Assembly (NCBI GenBank): GCA_017592775.1
Contig: JAGFNJ010000004.1
Span: 89,254-153,253, forward strand
Direction of reading: 5' to 3'
Length of the DNA stretch: 64,000 nucleotides
Source: Candidatus Accumulibacter conexus
Lineage (GTDB): Bacteria > Pseudomonadota > Gammaproteobacteria > Burkholderiales > Rhodocyclaceae
In this document: piece by piece, positions 27,319-37,337 of the stretch
Layout: every line of letters begins with the position of its first letter
How positions within the stretch are numbered: the first letter of the stretch is position 1
Made by a program: the position numbers and the translations under genes
The notes under the pieces: generated by a model
Databases searched by the model: none
Seen by the model: the letters and a program-made list of their open reading frames with translations, nothing else
Told to the model about the DNA's origin: nothing

Positions 27319-28356
27319 TCACGGAGCCGGATTGCCGCAGCGCAGGTGAATCTCGTCGATCTCCGCCAGGATCGCCGGCGACAGTTGCAGCGCAAGCGCC
27401 GCGAGGTTCTCGTCGAACTGCGTGACGCTGGTGGCACCGATGATCGTGCTGGCGACGAACCAGCGCGAGCAAACGAAGGCCATGGCCAGTTGCGTCGGCG
27501 CCAGACCGTGCCTGGCCGCGAGTTCGACGTAGGCGGTCACCGCCGGCGCAACGCCGGCCTTGCCATAGCGTTGGCCGAAACCCGGAAACTGGTTGATGCG
27601 GCCCGCCGCCTGCGGGTCGAGCAGGTACTTGCCGGTCAGGGTACCGAAGGCGAGCGGCGAGTACGGCAGCAGACTGACCCCCTCACGATGACAGACTTCA
27701 GCGAGCCCGCTCTCGTAGACCCGGTTGAGCAGGTTGTAGGCATTCTGCAACGAGACGGGTCGCGGCAGACCGTTCTCGCGGGCGAGGCGGACAAACTCCA
27801 TGACGCCCCATGGATGCTCGTTCGACAGGCCGTAGTGGCGGATCTTGCCCTCCTGAATCAGCCTCGCCAGCGCCTCGATCGTTTCCAGAATCGGGGTCGC
27901 TGCATGCTCCCTGGCCGGGTCGAACTGCCACTGGCCGAACATCGGCTGGTTGCGCCCCGGCCAGTGCAGTTGATAGAGGTCGATACAGTCGCTCTGCAGC
28001 CGAAGCAGCGAGCCTTCGACCGCGCGGCGCAGGCTGCCGTAGTCGAACCCGAGCTGGCCACCGCGTATCCAGTTGAGGCCGCGCGACGGCCCGGCGGCCT
28101 TGCTGGCGACAATCAGGCGGTCGCGCGCCTGGCCGCGCAGCCAGCGGCCGACGATCTCCTCGGTCCGGCCGCAGGTTGCCGCCCGCGGTGGCACCGGGTA
28201 CATCTCGGCGGTGTCGATGAAGTTGATGCCGGCAGCCAGAGCCCGGTCGAGCTGCGCATGCGCTTCCGCTTCGCTGTTCTGTTGGCCGAAGGTCATCGTG
28301 CCGAGGCAGAGCTCGGACACCTGCAGGTCGCTGTTGCCAAGGAATCTCCGTTGCAT
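27319..28356 (-). CDS. tas: Aldo/keto reductase, Tas type
   Basis: This NADPH-dependent oxidoreductase of 345 aa closely matches Escherichia coli Tas in length and wording: LCLGTMTFGQQNSEAEAHAQLD near the start, INFIDTAEMYPVPPR with the catalytic aspartate and tyrosine, and the lysine in IVASKAAGPSR. It folds as a TIM barrel in the cytoplasm. Tas suppresses tyrosine auxotrophy in E. coli, and its physiological substrate is unsettled. The ATG at 28356 is preceded by GGGAGAAG and starts the canonical MQRRFLG sequence. No operon partner is apparent. Confidence 0.9.
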   Translation of the reverse strand: MQRRFLGNSDLQVSELCLGTMTFGQQNSEAEAHAQLDRALAAGINFIDTAEMYPVPPRAATCGRTEEIVGRWLRGQARDRLIVASKAAGPSRGLNWIRGGQLGFDYGSLRRAVEGSLLRLQSDCIDLYQLHWPGRNQPMFGQWQFDPAREHAATPILETIEALARLIQEGKIRHYGLSNEHPWGVMEFVRLARENGLPRPVSLQNAYNLLNRVYESGLAEVCHREGVSLLPYSPLAFGTLTGKYLLDPQAAGRINQFPGFGQRYGKAGVAPAVTAYVELAARHGLAPTQLAMAFVCSRWFVASTIIGATSVTQFDENLAALALQLSPAILAEIDEIHLRCGNPAP

Positions 28357-28455
28357 GTCTTCTCCCGCTTGTCGCACAGCGACGATCATCAGGATCCTCG
28401 GCGCCCCCGGGCGCGAGGCGAAAAAGCTCGGCGTCATCGACCGCAGCCCGTGCAT

Positions 28456-28480
28456 GACGACGGATATCGTCGTCTATAAT
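28456..28480 (+). promoter_or_regulatory. Palindrome abutting a TATAAT box upstream of the DUF1631 gene
   Basis: GACGACG-GATAT-CGTCGTC (28456-28474) is a perfect inverted repeat with 7-base arms, ending exactly where a perfect TATAAT begins (28475-28480). No good -35 hexamer is seen. A regulator binding between -35 and -10 would fit, including an activator of the MerR kind, but this is speculative. The DUF1631 start is 116 bases further on. Confidence 0.4.
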
Positions 28481-28596
28481 CGGAGCCACGATTGCGCAAC
28501 CGCAGCAACGCGGGCTGCAGCCGACAGACGAGCCGCATCACGATACACCAATCGAGACCACCCGCGATGTGCGGGAGCAACCCGAAGGCTTGACCG

Positions 28597-30678
28597 ATGC
28601 CTCCATACGCACCGCCAACCAATCGCCCCGGCGAGCGGCAACTCGCGCTGACCCGTGCCAGCAGGGAGATTTTTCAACGCCGGCTGGGCGATGTCGTCCG
28701 GACCTGCGTAGCGCATTCGCCGGCGGCCGCGGCAGCTTTCGAGCGCGAGGTCGGCGAAGCGCATGACCAACTGCTGTCAACCCACTCCGACGACGACTTC
28801 GGGCAAGCCAGCGAGTTGACGGCTTCGCGCCTCACGCTGATGGGCGACGACGATCTCGAACTCGACATTCGCATGCGCAGCCTCGGCAGCCACCTGCGCG
28901 AAGCCGCCGGGCGCGCCCTGTCTCGCTGCCAGTCGCGCTACCTGACGCTGCTCGGCTGGTCGACAATCAATGAGGGCGACGAGCCCCTGGGCCCGGAAGT
29001 GATCTGCCTCGGGCTCTGGGCGCTGTGTCGCGAGGCTGCCCGCGGCCTCGAAGAGGCGCTGACCCTGCTCGATCGGATCGAACAGCGACTGCTGCGGGAA
29101 CTTCCCCTGATCTACAGCGAGATCGACGCCTTCCTCGCCAGTCAGGGAATCGAATCCGCGCCGACGCAGAGAAGGCAGCAAGCCGATGCGGGCACGGCGA
29201 CGGCACAGCCGCCACCAAGTACGGCCAGCCATGGCCAGTCGTCGAGTTCGGCACTGCAGGACGCAGTCCGTCAACAGACTGCCGGCACGCCGCCAGCAAG
29301 CTCCGCCCCGTTGGCCGGTGATGGCAGCCCGCAGGCCGGCACTCCGACGCTCGACACGGCAGCGCTCGTCATGCTCAACCATCTGCTCGCACGCCTGACT
29401 GCACTCGAGGCACGCACATTGGCGACAGACACCCAGGCGACAAATGCCGCCAGCACGTCTGCGCCACGGTCGCAGGACCTCGATCTGCCGCCGGGACGAC
29501 CGGAAGCGATCGCCATCGACACCATGGCGCTGATCTTCGAGGCGATGTTCGAGTCGGATGAGCTGCCCGATGCCATCCGGGCGGCGCTGGGCAGCCTGCA
29601 GATTCCGTTGCTGAGAGTGGCGATCGTCGATCCCGCACTGCTCAGCAGCGAGGCGCACCCCGCCCGCCTGCTGCTCAACCGGATCGGCCACGCAGCACTG
29701 GGACTGCCGCGCAGTACGCCATCCGAGCACCCGCTGTGCCAACGGTTGTGCCGGCTGGCAGCAACGGCGCGCACAGCGCTCGGACGGCAGCCCGTCGATC
29801 TCGACGCTCCACTCGCGGATCTGGCAGCAGTGATCGATGACCGCGAACGGACGATCCGGCTGGCCGCCGAGCCCTATGTGCAGATGGTGCGCACGCACGA
29901 GAGCCAGCGCTACGCCAACCAGCTCGCCACGACCTGGCTGCGAACGAGCCTGGCGCGGACGCGCTCGGCCGAGATCGCCGCGTTTCTCGAAACCCACTGG
30001 CTGCAGGTGATGATCTCTGCCGGCGCCGGCGAAGGCCCACACGGCGAGCGCTGGCAGCAGCACAGCCGGACCGCCGACGATCTGATCTGGAGCGTGTTGC
30101 CGAAGCAGGGTCCTGAAGAGCGCAAGCGGCTGGCTGGGATGGCTTCGTCGCTGCTCAAGCGGATCGCCGAGGGCCTCGACGAGATCGGCCTCACGCCGGC
30201 CGAGCGCAAGCCCTTCCTCGACCGGCTGTTCGACCTGCAGACAGCCGCCCTGCGCAATCAGCCGGCGGCCGCAGCGGCAGTGCCAGACGCGCAGCCAGCG
30301 GGCAGGCCCGCCAACAGGCACACCGACGGCACAGGCGATGGAGCACAGCTTCTCGAGAGCGATGGACGGCAGGTACGCTACCTTGGCAGCCCGGCCGGCG
30401 AGCGCACGGTACAGACAGCCGCGGCGACCGGCTGGCAGGTCGGGGAATGGCTGCGCTTCAGCCTGCCGGACGCCGGACCGCTGTGCGGCCTGTGTTGCTG
30501 GCAGGATCCGGCCGGGGCGACGGTCGTGCTGTTCAACCCGGACTGGAGCTGGGCGGTGGCGGCGCATCGCTCGCTCGTCGACCGGCAGATTGCCACCGGC
30601 GAGGCGCGGATCGTGTCACGCATCGGCCTCTTCGACGCTGCCGCCGAACGCGCCCTTCGCCGTCTGAGCGGCGGTTGA
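28597..30678 (+). CDS. DUF1631 family protein
   Basis: This is a soluble 693-aa protein of the DUF1631 family, typical of beta- and gammaproteobacteria and sometimes misnamed thymidine phosphorylase. The N-terminal third is helical with conserved acidic stretches (DDFGQASELTASRLTLMGDDDLELD). A low-complexity Gln/Ala/Ser/Pro linker covers about residues 187-255, and the C-terminal part contains the family's HWLQVM and LLWSVLPK-like segments. The last 110 residues may form a small beta-rich domain of PilZ-like appearance, which is a guess. No signal peptide. It precedes rhlE by 110 bases and could be transcribed with it, but rhlE also has its own -10 box. Confidence 0.85.
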   Translation: MPPYAPPTNRPGERQLALTRASREIFQRRLGDVVRTCVAHSPAAAAAFEREVGEAHDQLLSTHSDDDFGQASELTASRLTLMGDDDLELDIRMRSLGSHLREAAGRALSRCQSRYLTLLGWSTINEGDEPLGPEVICLGLWALCREAARGLEEALTLLDRIEQRLLRELPLIYSEIDAFLASQGIESAPTQRRQQADAGTATAQPPPSTASHGQSSSSALQDAVRQQTAGTPPASSAPLAGDGSPQAGTPTLDTAALVMLNHLLARLTALEARTLATDTQATNAASTSAPRSQDLDLPPGRPEAIAIDTMALIFEAMFESDELPDAIRAALGSLQIPLLRVAIVDPALLSSEAHPARLLLNRIGHAALGLPRSTPSEHPLCQRLCRLAATARTALGRQPVDLDAPLADLAAVIDDRERTIRLAAEPYVQMVRTHESQRYANQLATTWLRTSLARTRSAEIAAFLETHWLQVMISAGAGEGPHGERWQQHSRTADDLIWSVLPKQGPEERKRLAGMASSLLKRIAEGLDEIGLTPAERKPFLDRLFDLQTAALRNQPAAAAAVPDAQPAGRPANRHTDGTGDGAQLLESDGRQVRYLGSPAGERTVQTAAATGWQVGEWLRFSLPDAGPLCGLCCWQDPAGATVVLFNPDWSWAVAAHRSLVDRQIATGEARIVSRIGLFDAAAERALRRLSGG

Positions 30679-30736
30679 GCCGGCCGCGAATGCGGCAGCG
30701 AACGCCCCGGCAGCGGGTAGAGTGCGGCAACAGATG

Positions 30737-30762
30737 TATAATTGGTCTTATATGAGACCAAT
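30737..30762 (+). promoter_or_regulatory. TATAAT box overlapping a perfect inverted repeat before rhlE
   Basis: A perfect -10 (30737-30742) shares its last two bases with ATTGGTCT (30741-30748), which pairs with AGACCAAT (30755-30762) around TATATG. The repeat covers the predicted transcription start, and rhlE begins 26 bases later. It may be a repressor site or a 5' hairpin in the mRNA. The -35 region is weak. Confidence 0.5.
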
Positions 30763-30788
30763 CATGACCCGATCCAGAGGCTTCGCCC

Positions 30789-32243
<1,455 letters not shown>

Positions 32244-32270
<27 letters not shown>

Positions 32271-33059
32271 CGCCGGTTCGGCCGCTGGCCGGGCTGTCTG
32301 CTCTGCTGTCGCCGCATCGACGACTTTCAGGATGGCCAGCGAGATGTTGTCGCCGTCACCATTGCCGAGCGCCCGCGCCCGCCCGATCAGGAGTTCCGAC
32401 GCCTCGCGCGCGGACGAGCAGCCGTTGATCACCCACGCCAGCTCCTGATCGCTGAAATAGGCCCAGAGGCCGTCGGAGCAGAGCAGGAAGGTGTCACCGG
32501 GCTGCAGGCTCGCGCTTTCGCCAAAAGCGATCTTCGGCAGCTCGATGCCGCCAAGCGAAGTCAACAGAATGTTGCGGTTGGGATGAACCAGCGCCTGTTC
32601 CGGTGTCAGGCGACCCTGCACCACGAGTTGTTCGACGTAGGAATGATCGGTGCTGCGAAAGACCATGCTGTCGCCGCGAAAGTGGTAGAGACGGCTGTCG
32701 CCACAGTGCGCCCAACTCACCTTGCCCGGCTGCAGGAGCAGCATGACCGCCGTGCTGTGCGGATCCTTCTCGTTGATGAAACGCGATGCCTTGATCAGCA
32801 TGTGCGCCTCGTTGAGGCTCGACTCGAGCAACACCCGGGCTGAATCGGACCGCGCCGAAAACCCCTCGAGGTTGTTGCGTGCGGTATGGACCACCTGCTT
32901 GGCAGCGATCACCCCGCCGGTGTGCCCGCCCATGCCGTCCGCCACCACCGCGAGAACGACCCCGCCGCCGCGCGGATGCGGCACGATGGCGGCGCGGTCC
33001 TGCTGTTCGCGGCGATCGCCCTGATGCTGGGCAACGCAGGCATCAACTGAAATCGCCAT
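32244..33059 (-). CDS. PP2C-family serine/threonine phosphatase
   Basis: This 271-aa Mn/Mg-dependent protein phosphatase is of the PP2C (Stp1/PrpC) type. Metal ligands are in the DRREQQDRA motif (D21), ADGMGGHTGG (D42), CGDSRLYH and GDGDNISLA near the C-terminus. There is no membrane segment, so it acts in the cytoplasm. Family members reverse Hanks-type kinases, and type VI secretion clusters often contain one. Here no kinase or secretion genes are nearby, so the target is unknown. An Ala-rich tail of about 20 residues follows the domain. The 3' end overlaps rhlE by 27 bases. Confidence 0.9.
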
Positions 33060-33167
33060 GTCCCTCGTCTCTTGCTGATCCTGGCGACCGCTGCACGCGC
33101 CGCCGCCCCTGCTGCACCCGTCACGCAGCCTGCTGAACGCCGCGCTCCTTGCCGACCTGCTCCGCTT

Positions 33168-33473
33168 TCAGCGGAACACCCGTCGCAGTTCCTCCGGCCG
33201 TGGCAGATGGCCACTGCGCTCCGGATTGCGCTCGATGAACACGCGATGCGCCGCGACGACGAGCAGATGCACCTCCTCGGCGTTCAGCTCGGGGAAGTTC
33301 TCGCGCACGATGCGATACGCGAGGTGCTCGAGTGGCTGGCCAGCCCAGCCCTGGTCGGGATCGAAGAACGGTTCGATCATCGCGAAAGCACCCTCGAACA
33401 ACAAGCGCAGGCGCAGCCTGTGCCGCCGCTCCTCTTCATGCCGGGCTGGCAATCCAGCCTTTCCTTCGTTCAT
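33168..33473 (-). CDS. Small conserved hypothetical protein
   Basis: This is a 101-aa soluble protein, unrecognised. It starts MNEGKAGLPARHEEERR; the middle holds PFFDPDQGWAGQPLEHLAY, and the C-terminal half contains amphipathic helices (VRENFPELNAEEVHLLVVAAHRV). It may belong to a small family found beside PP2C-type phosphatases in betaproteobacteria, but I cannot confirm this. The gene lies 108 bases upstream of the PP2C gene on the same strand, and a TAGAAT box at 33576-33581 on the reverse strand could be its promoter. Coding status is supported by consistent codon bias only. Confidence 0.6.
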   Translation of the reverse strand: MNEGKAGLPARHEEERRHRLRLRLLFEGAFAMIEPFFDPDQGWAGQPLEHLAYRIVRENFPELNAEEVHLLVVAAHRVFIERNPERSGHLPRPEELRRVFR

Positions 33474-33623
33474 CCGCCCCCTCCCCCGGGATCGCCGGCC
33501 CCGCCGTCGCAACCGCTCGCACAGCGCCGGCTGCAGGCGCGCGGCACTCGCTCCCTGCCCCCGTCATGAGGGTGAATTCTATCGCTTTCGGCGAACCGCA
33601 GGGACGGCGAAATTGATCGGTGT

Positions 33624-34967
33624 TCAGGCATCACCGGTGCGCCCCCGGTGCCAGAAATCGCCCTTGGCGTCGACTGTCGCCAGATCGCCGGTCAGCACCC
33701 AGCCATCACCGACCAACCGGGCGGTGGTCTCTGCGGGGCTCTGCCAGAAACCAAGCAGCAGCGCCGGATCGTCCTCACCGTTGCACTGTCGATTCGCCGC
33801 CAGCTCGCCGACTTCGCCCGGCCTGAGTACCATGCCCTGACGGTCAACGATCGCCACCCGATGACCGGGATACGGCCGCCCGAGCGAACCCGGGCTGCTC
33901 GGCCAGCGCGCGGCACAATGGCCGAGAATGCCGCTCGTCCCGGTGCGACACCAGGGCTGGCTGATCGTCACGCCGAGCTTCTCCTGCGACCACCTGCGGA
34001 TCGGCTCGGGCAGCGGCGGCCCGCTGCTCGCCAGCGTGCGCAGTTCGAGATCGCAGGTCGCCCGCGGCTCGGGCAGCGTCTGCTGCATCATCTGCAACGC
34101 CGGCGGCTCGAGCAGGCAGTTCTGCACCGCATAACGCTGCAGCAGGGCAAAAGCCTTGCCGGCGTCGAAGGGCCCGTTGTACGCCAGCAGTGGCCGACCA
34201 AAATGCCAAGTCGCCAGGAGTCCCTGCCAGAGACCGCCGCTGCGCGCCCAGTCGACGGCGGACCAGAAGAGATCGCCGGGCTGCGGGAAGCTCGCGTGCG
34301 CGCTGACGTAGGCATCCAGATTGCCGAGCAGCGTCCGTTGCGCCATGACAACCCCCTGCGCCCTACCGGACGAGGCGCCCGAGTAGAGGATCAGCGCCGG
34401 GTCGCCGGCTGCCGTGATCACCGGCATGTAGCGCGGTGAGGCGTGCTCGACCACTTCGCCCCAGGGTTTGACTGCCTTGCCGATGGCGGCACCGACAGCG
34501 ATCACATGCCGCAACGCCGGCAGCCGGTGGCGGACCTGCGCCAGGGTCGGCAGCGCCGTCTCGTCGACGATGGCCAGGTGTGCCGCCACATCGCTCAGCC
34601 GGTGTGCCAGCGCATCCGGCCCGAGCCGATGCGCGAGCGGCACCGCAATGGCGCCCATCTGCAGGATGGCGACCAGCGCGATGGCGGCTTCCGGGCGCTG
34701 CGGCAGGATGACGGCGACGCGGTCTCCGCGGACCGTCGCCAGCGCCGCAAGGACGTTGGACAGGCGATTGGCCTCGCTCTGGATGTCCCAGAAGCTGTGT
34801 GCCGAGGTGAAGCCCCGCGCATCCTCGTAGTACAGTGCAAAGCGGCTGCGATCGCCGGCCCAGCGACCGCAGACATCTTCGGCAATGTTGAAGTGCTCGG
34901 GAAGCCGCCAGCGAAAGCTCTGGCAGAGTTCCTGGTAGTCGTCTGTCTGGCTGTCGCTCGCCATCAT
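33624..34967 (-). CDS. AMP-binding (acyl-CoA synthetase-like) protein, C-terminally truncated
   Basis: The 447-aa protein covers the large N-terminal domain of the ANL superfamily (acyl/acetyl-CoA synthetases) but stops at FWHRGRTGDA, where homologues continue for another 100-110 residues with the mobile C-terminal domain and catalytic lysine. The P-loop motif, normally SGTTGxPKG, reads SGASSGRAQG, so its lysine is missing. MLIEPPALQ-type substrate-pocket wording and GDLATVDAKG remain. It lies 32 bases after glcF and was probably part of that operon. Activity as a ligase is doubtful. The start is one of two adjacent ATG codons (34967 or 34964). Confidence 0.8.
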   Translation of the reverse strand: MMASDSQTDDYQELCQSFRWRLPEHFNIAEDVCGRWAGDRSRFALYYEDARGFTSAHSFWDIQSEANRLSNVLAALATVRGDRVAVILPQRPEAAIALVAILQMGAIAVPLAHRLGPDALAHRLSDVAAHLAIVDETALPTLAQVRHRLPALRHVIAVGAAIGKAVKPWGEVVEHASPRYMPVITAAGDPALILYSGASSGRAQGVVMAQRTLLGNLDAYVSAHASFPQPGDLFWSAVDWARSGGLWQGLLATWHFGRPLLAYNGPFDAGKAFALLQRYAVQNCLLEPPALQMMQQTLPEPRATCDLELRTLASSGPPLPEPIRRWSQEKLGVTISQPWCRTGTSGILGHCAARWPSSPGSLGRPYPGHRVAIVDRQGMVLRPGEVGELAANRQCNGEDDPALLLGFWQSPAETTARLVGDGWVLTGDLATVDAKGDFWHRGRTGDA

Positions 34968-34999
34968 CCGCTCGCCGTGCGGCGCCTCTGCACCGGCTC

Positions 35000-36253
35000 T
35001 CAGGGAGCCAGGCCCAGGCGCTCGTCGATGAGTTCGATCCAGTGCCGTACCGGCATCGCGCTGCCGCTCTGCAGGTGCGTCTGACAGCCGATGTTGGCGG
35101 TGACCAGAAATGCCGGCCCACCGGCGTTCATCGCCGCCAGCTTGTTGTCCCGCAGTTGCGTCGCCAGTACCGGCTGGCTGATCGAATAGGTGCCCGCTGA
35201 GCCGCAGCACAGGTGCGGGTCGGCCACCGGCGACAACTGGTAACCGGCGGCGGCGAGCAGGCTCTCGACGACGCCACGGATCTTCTGCGCGTGCTGCAGC
35301 GTGCACGGCGAATGGAAAGCGACCCGCTGCTCGCTGCCACCAGCGGCCTCACGCAGCAGCTCGACAAGGCGCTCGCGCTCGCCGGCGAGGACCTCCGAGA
35401 CGTCACGCGTCATCTGCCCGATGCGCGCCGCCTTCGCCGCATAGGCCGGGTCGTGCTGCAGCAGCTCGCCGTAGACCCGCACGTGCTCGCCGCAGCCCGA
35501 CGCGGTCATCACGAAGGCCTCGACGCGGCCGCTCTCGACCTCCGGCCACCAGGCGTCGATGACCTGCCGCATGTCATCGAGCGCCTTCTCCTGCGCATGC
35601 AGGTGATAGCGCAGCGCGCCACAGCAGGCAGCAGCGCGCATCTCCACCAGCTCGATGCCGAGGCGGTCGAGGACGCGGGCCGTCGCGGCATTGGTGTTGG
35701 GCGTCAGCGTCGGCTGCACGCAGCCGGCCAGCGCGATCATCCGTCGTCGGTGCCCCGCCGCTCGCGGCCACGGTCGGGCACCGCCGGGCACGGCCAGCGG
35801 CACCTTGTCGGCCAGCACGCGCGGCAGCAGCGGCCGCATCATCTGGCCAACCCGCACCGCCGGGCGGAAGATCCAGTTGCGTGGCAGCGCCTCGCAGAGC
35901 AGGAAGCGCGTCGCCCGCGCCGCCAGCGAACGCGGCACCTTCTGCTCGACGACTTCGCGCCCAATCTCGAGCAGCCGGTGATAGCGGACTCCCGACGGAC
36001 AGGTGGTCTCGCACGAACGACAGCTCAGGCAGCGGTCGAGGTGCAACTGCGTCGTCTCGCTGACCGGCTCACCTTCGAGCATCTGCTTGATCAGGTAGAT
36101 GCGACCGCGCGGTCCGTCGAGTTCGTCGCCCAGCAACTGGAAGGTCGGGCAGGTGGCCGTGCAGAAGCCGCAATGAACGCAGCTGCGCAGAATGGCGTCG
36201 GCCTCGCGGCCAGCCGGTGTGTCGCGGATGAAATCGGCTAGATTGGTCTGCAT
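35000..36253 (-). CDS. glcF: Glycolate oxidase iron-sulfur subunit
   Basis: GlcF passes electrons from the flavin subunits of glycolate oxidase to the respiratory chain. The 417-aa protein has two [4Fe-4S] motifs in the first 90 residues (CVHCGFCTATCP and CLSCRSCETTCP) and two C-terminal CCG domains (AACCGALRYH and LCCGSAGTYS). Length and order match the family. It follows glcE after 13 bases in the glcD-glcE-glcF operon. Its CCG domains are the same type as LutA in this window. Confidence 0.95.
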   Translation of the reverse strand: MQTNLADFIRDTPAGREADAILRSCVHCGFCTATCPTFQLLGDELDGPRGRIYLIKQMLEGEPVSETTQLHLDRCLSCRSCETTCPSGVRYHRLLEIGREVVEQKVPRSLAARATRFLLCEALPRNWIFRPAVRVGQMMRPLLPRVLADKVPLAVPGGARPWPRAAGHRRRMIALAGCVQPTLTPNTNAATARVLDRLGIELVEMRAAACCGALRYHLHAQEKALDDMRQVIDAWWPEVESGRVEAFVMTASGCGEHVRVYGELLQHDPAYAAKAARIGQMTRDVSEVLAGERERLVELLREAAGGSEQRVAFHSPCTLQHAQKIRGVVESLLAAAGYQLSPVADPHLCCGSAGTYSISQPVLATQLRDNKLAAMNAGGPAFLVTANIGCQTHLQSGSAMPVRHWIELIDERLGLAP

Positions 36254-36266
36254 GATGGGCGAACTC

Positions 36267-37337
36267 TCAGAGGTCCGGATACATCCGGCCGGGATTGAAA
36301 ATCCCCTGCGGATCGAAGGCCTGCTTCAGCTTGCGATGAATCGTCGCCAGCGGTTCGGACAGCGGCTGGAAGACGCCGGCTGCAGCCTTCAGCGTCGTCT
36401 CACCCCGAAACAGGGTGGCATGCCCGCCCGCCCTGGCGGCTGCCTCCCGGATGACGGCAGCTTCGCCGCCGCGCAGCCAGCGTTGCGCGCCGCCCCATTC
36501 GATCAGCGTCGGCCCCAGCGCCTGCGGCGGCGCCACCGAGGGCAGGCCGAGACGCCACAACGGCCCCTCGCCAGCAAAGAAGGCGTGCTCCTGCTCGCGC
36601 AGCGACTGCCAGAAGGCAGCTGCGACGGCGTCGTCGAGCAGCTCGCCGGCCAGCGTCCGCTGCGCCGCCGCCACCGCCGCCGCAGCGCCCGAAAGACGCA
36701 GCGTCAGGACGCCGTCGTGCCAGGCCGAAGCGGAAATCGGCAAGGGCCGGCCGCCCCAGCGATTGAGCTGCTGCAGCGCCGCCGCCTCGTCGATGGCAAG
36801 GCGCAGGCTGCACTCGGCGACCGGCCGCGGCAGCACCTTCAGCGACACCTCGAGGATCACGCCGAGGGTGCCCAGGCTGCCAGCAAGCAGGCGCGGCACA
36901 TCGTAGCCGGCAACATTCTTCATCACCTGGCCACCGAATGAGAGCAACTCGCCGCGCCCGTCGAGCAAGCGGACACCGAGGACGAAGTCGCGCACGGCGC
37001 CCATCGCCTGCCGCCGCGGGCCCGACAGACCACACGCCAGCATGCCGCCGACTGTCGCCTGCGGCCCGAAAAGCGGTGGCTCGAAGGGCAGCCACTGACC
37101 TTTCTCGGCCAGCGTCGCCGCCAGATCGGCGAGGCGGGTACCGGCACGCGCGGTCACCACCAGCTCGGTCGGCTCATAAGCCACGATACCCTGGTAGTCG
37201 CCGACCGCGAAGGGCTCGCCGCTTTCGCTGCCGCCGTAGAATGCCTTGCTGCCGCCGCCGCGAATCGCCAGTTTGCCCCCGCGAGCTGCTGTCTCCCTGA
37301 TCCGACCAACCCAGTCGTCGAGCAGCGCGTCCATCAT
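36267..37337 (-). CDS. glcE: Glycolate oxidase FAD-binding subunit
   Basis: GlcE is the second flavoprotein subunit of glycolate oxidase, a shorter relative of GlcD. The 356-aa protein has the FAD-binding PCMH domain at its N-terminus (IRGGGSKAFYG, then ATVGGMLACGLSGPRRQAMGA) and the C-terminal FAD-linked oxidase region ending in FDPQGIFNPGRMYPDL. The start overlaps the glcD stop (ATGA, 37334-37337). A second ATG one codon in is equally possible. All three subunits are required for activity in Escherichia coli. Confidence 0.94.
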   Translation of the reverse strand: MMDALLDDWVGRIRETAARGGKLAIRGGGSKAFYGGSESGEPFAVGDYQGIVAYEPTELVVTARAGTRLADLAATLAEKGQWLPFEPPLFGPQATVGGMLACGLSGPRRQAMGAVRDFVLGVRLLDGRGELLSFGGQVMKNVAGYDVPRLLAGSLGTLGVILEVSLKVLPRPVAECSLRLAIDEAAALQQLNRWGGRPLPISASAWHDGVLTLRLSGAAAAVAAAQRTLAGELLDDAVAAAFWQSLREQEHAFFAGEGPLWRLGLPSVAPPQALGPTLIEWGGAQRWLRGGEAAVIREAAARAGGHATLFRGETTLKAAAGVFQPLSEPLATIHRKLKQAFDPQGIFNPGRMYPDL

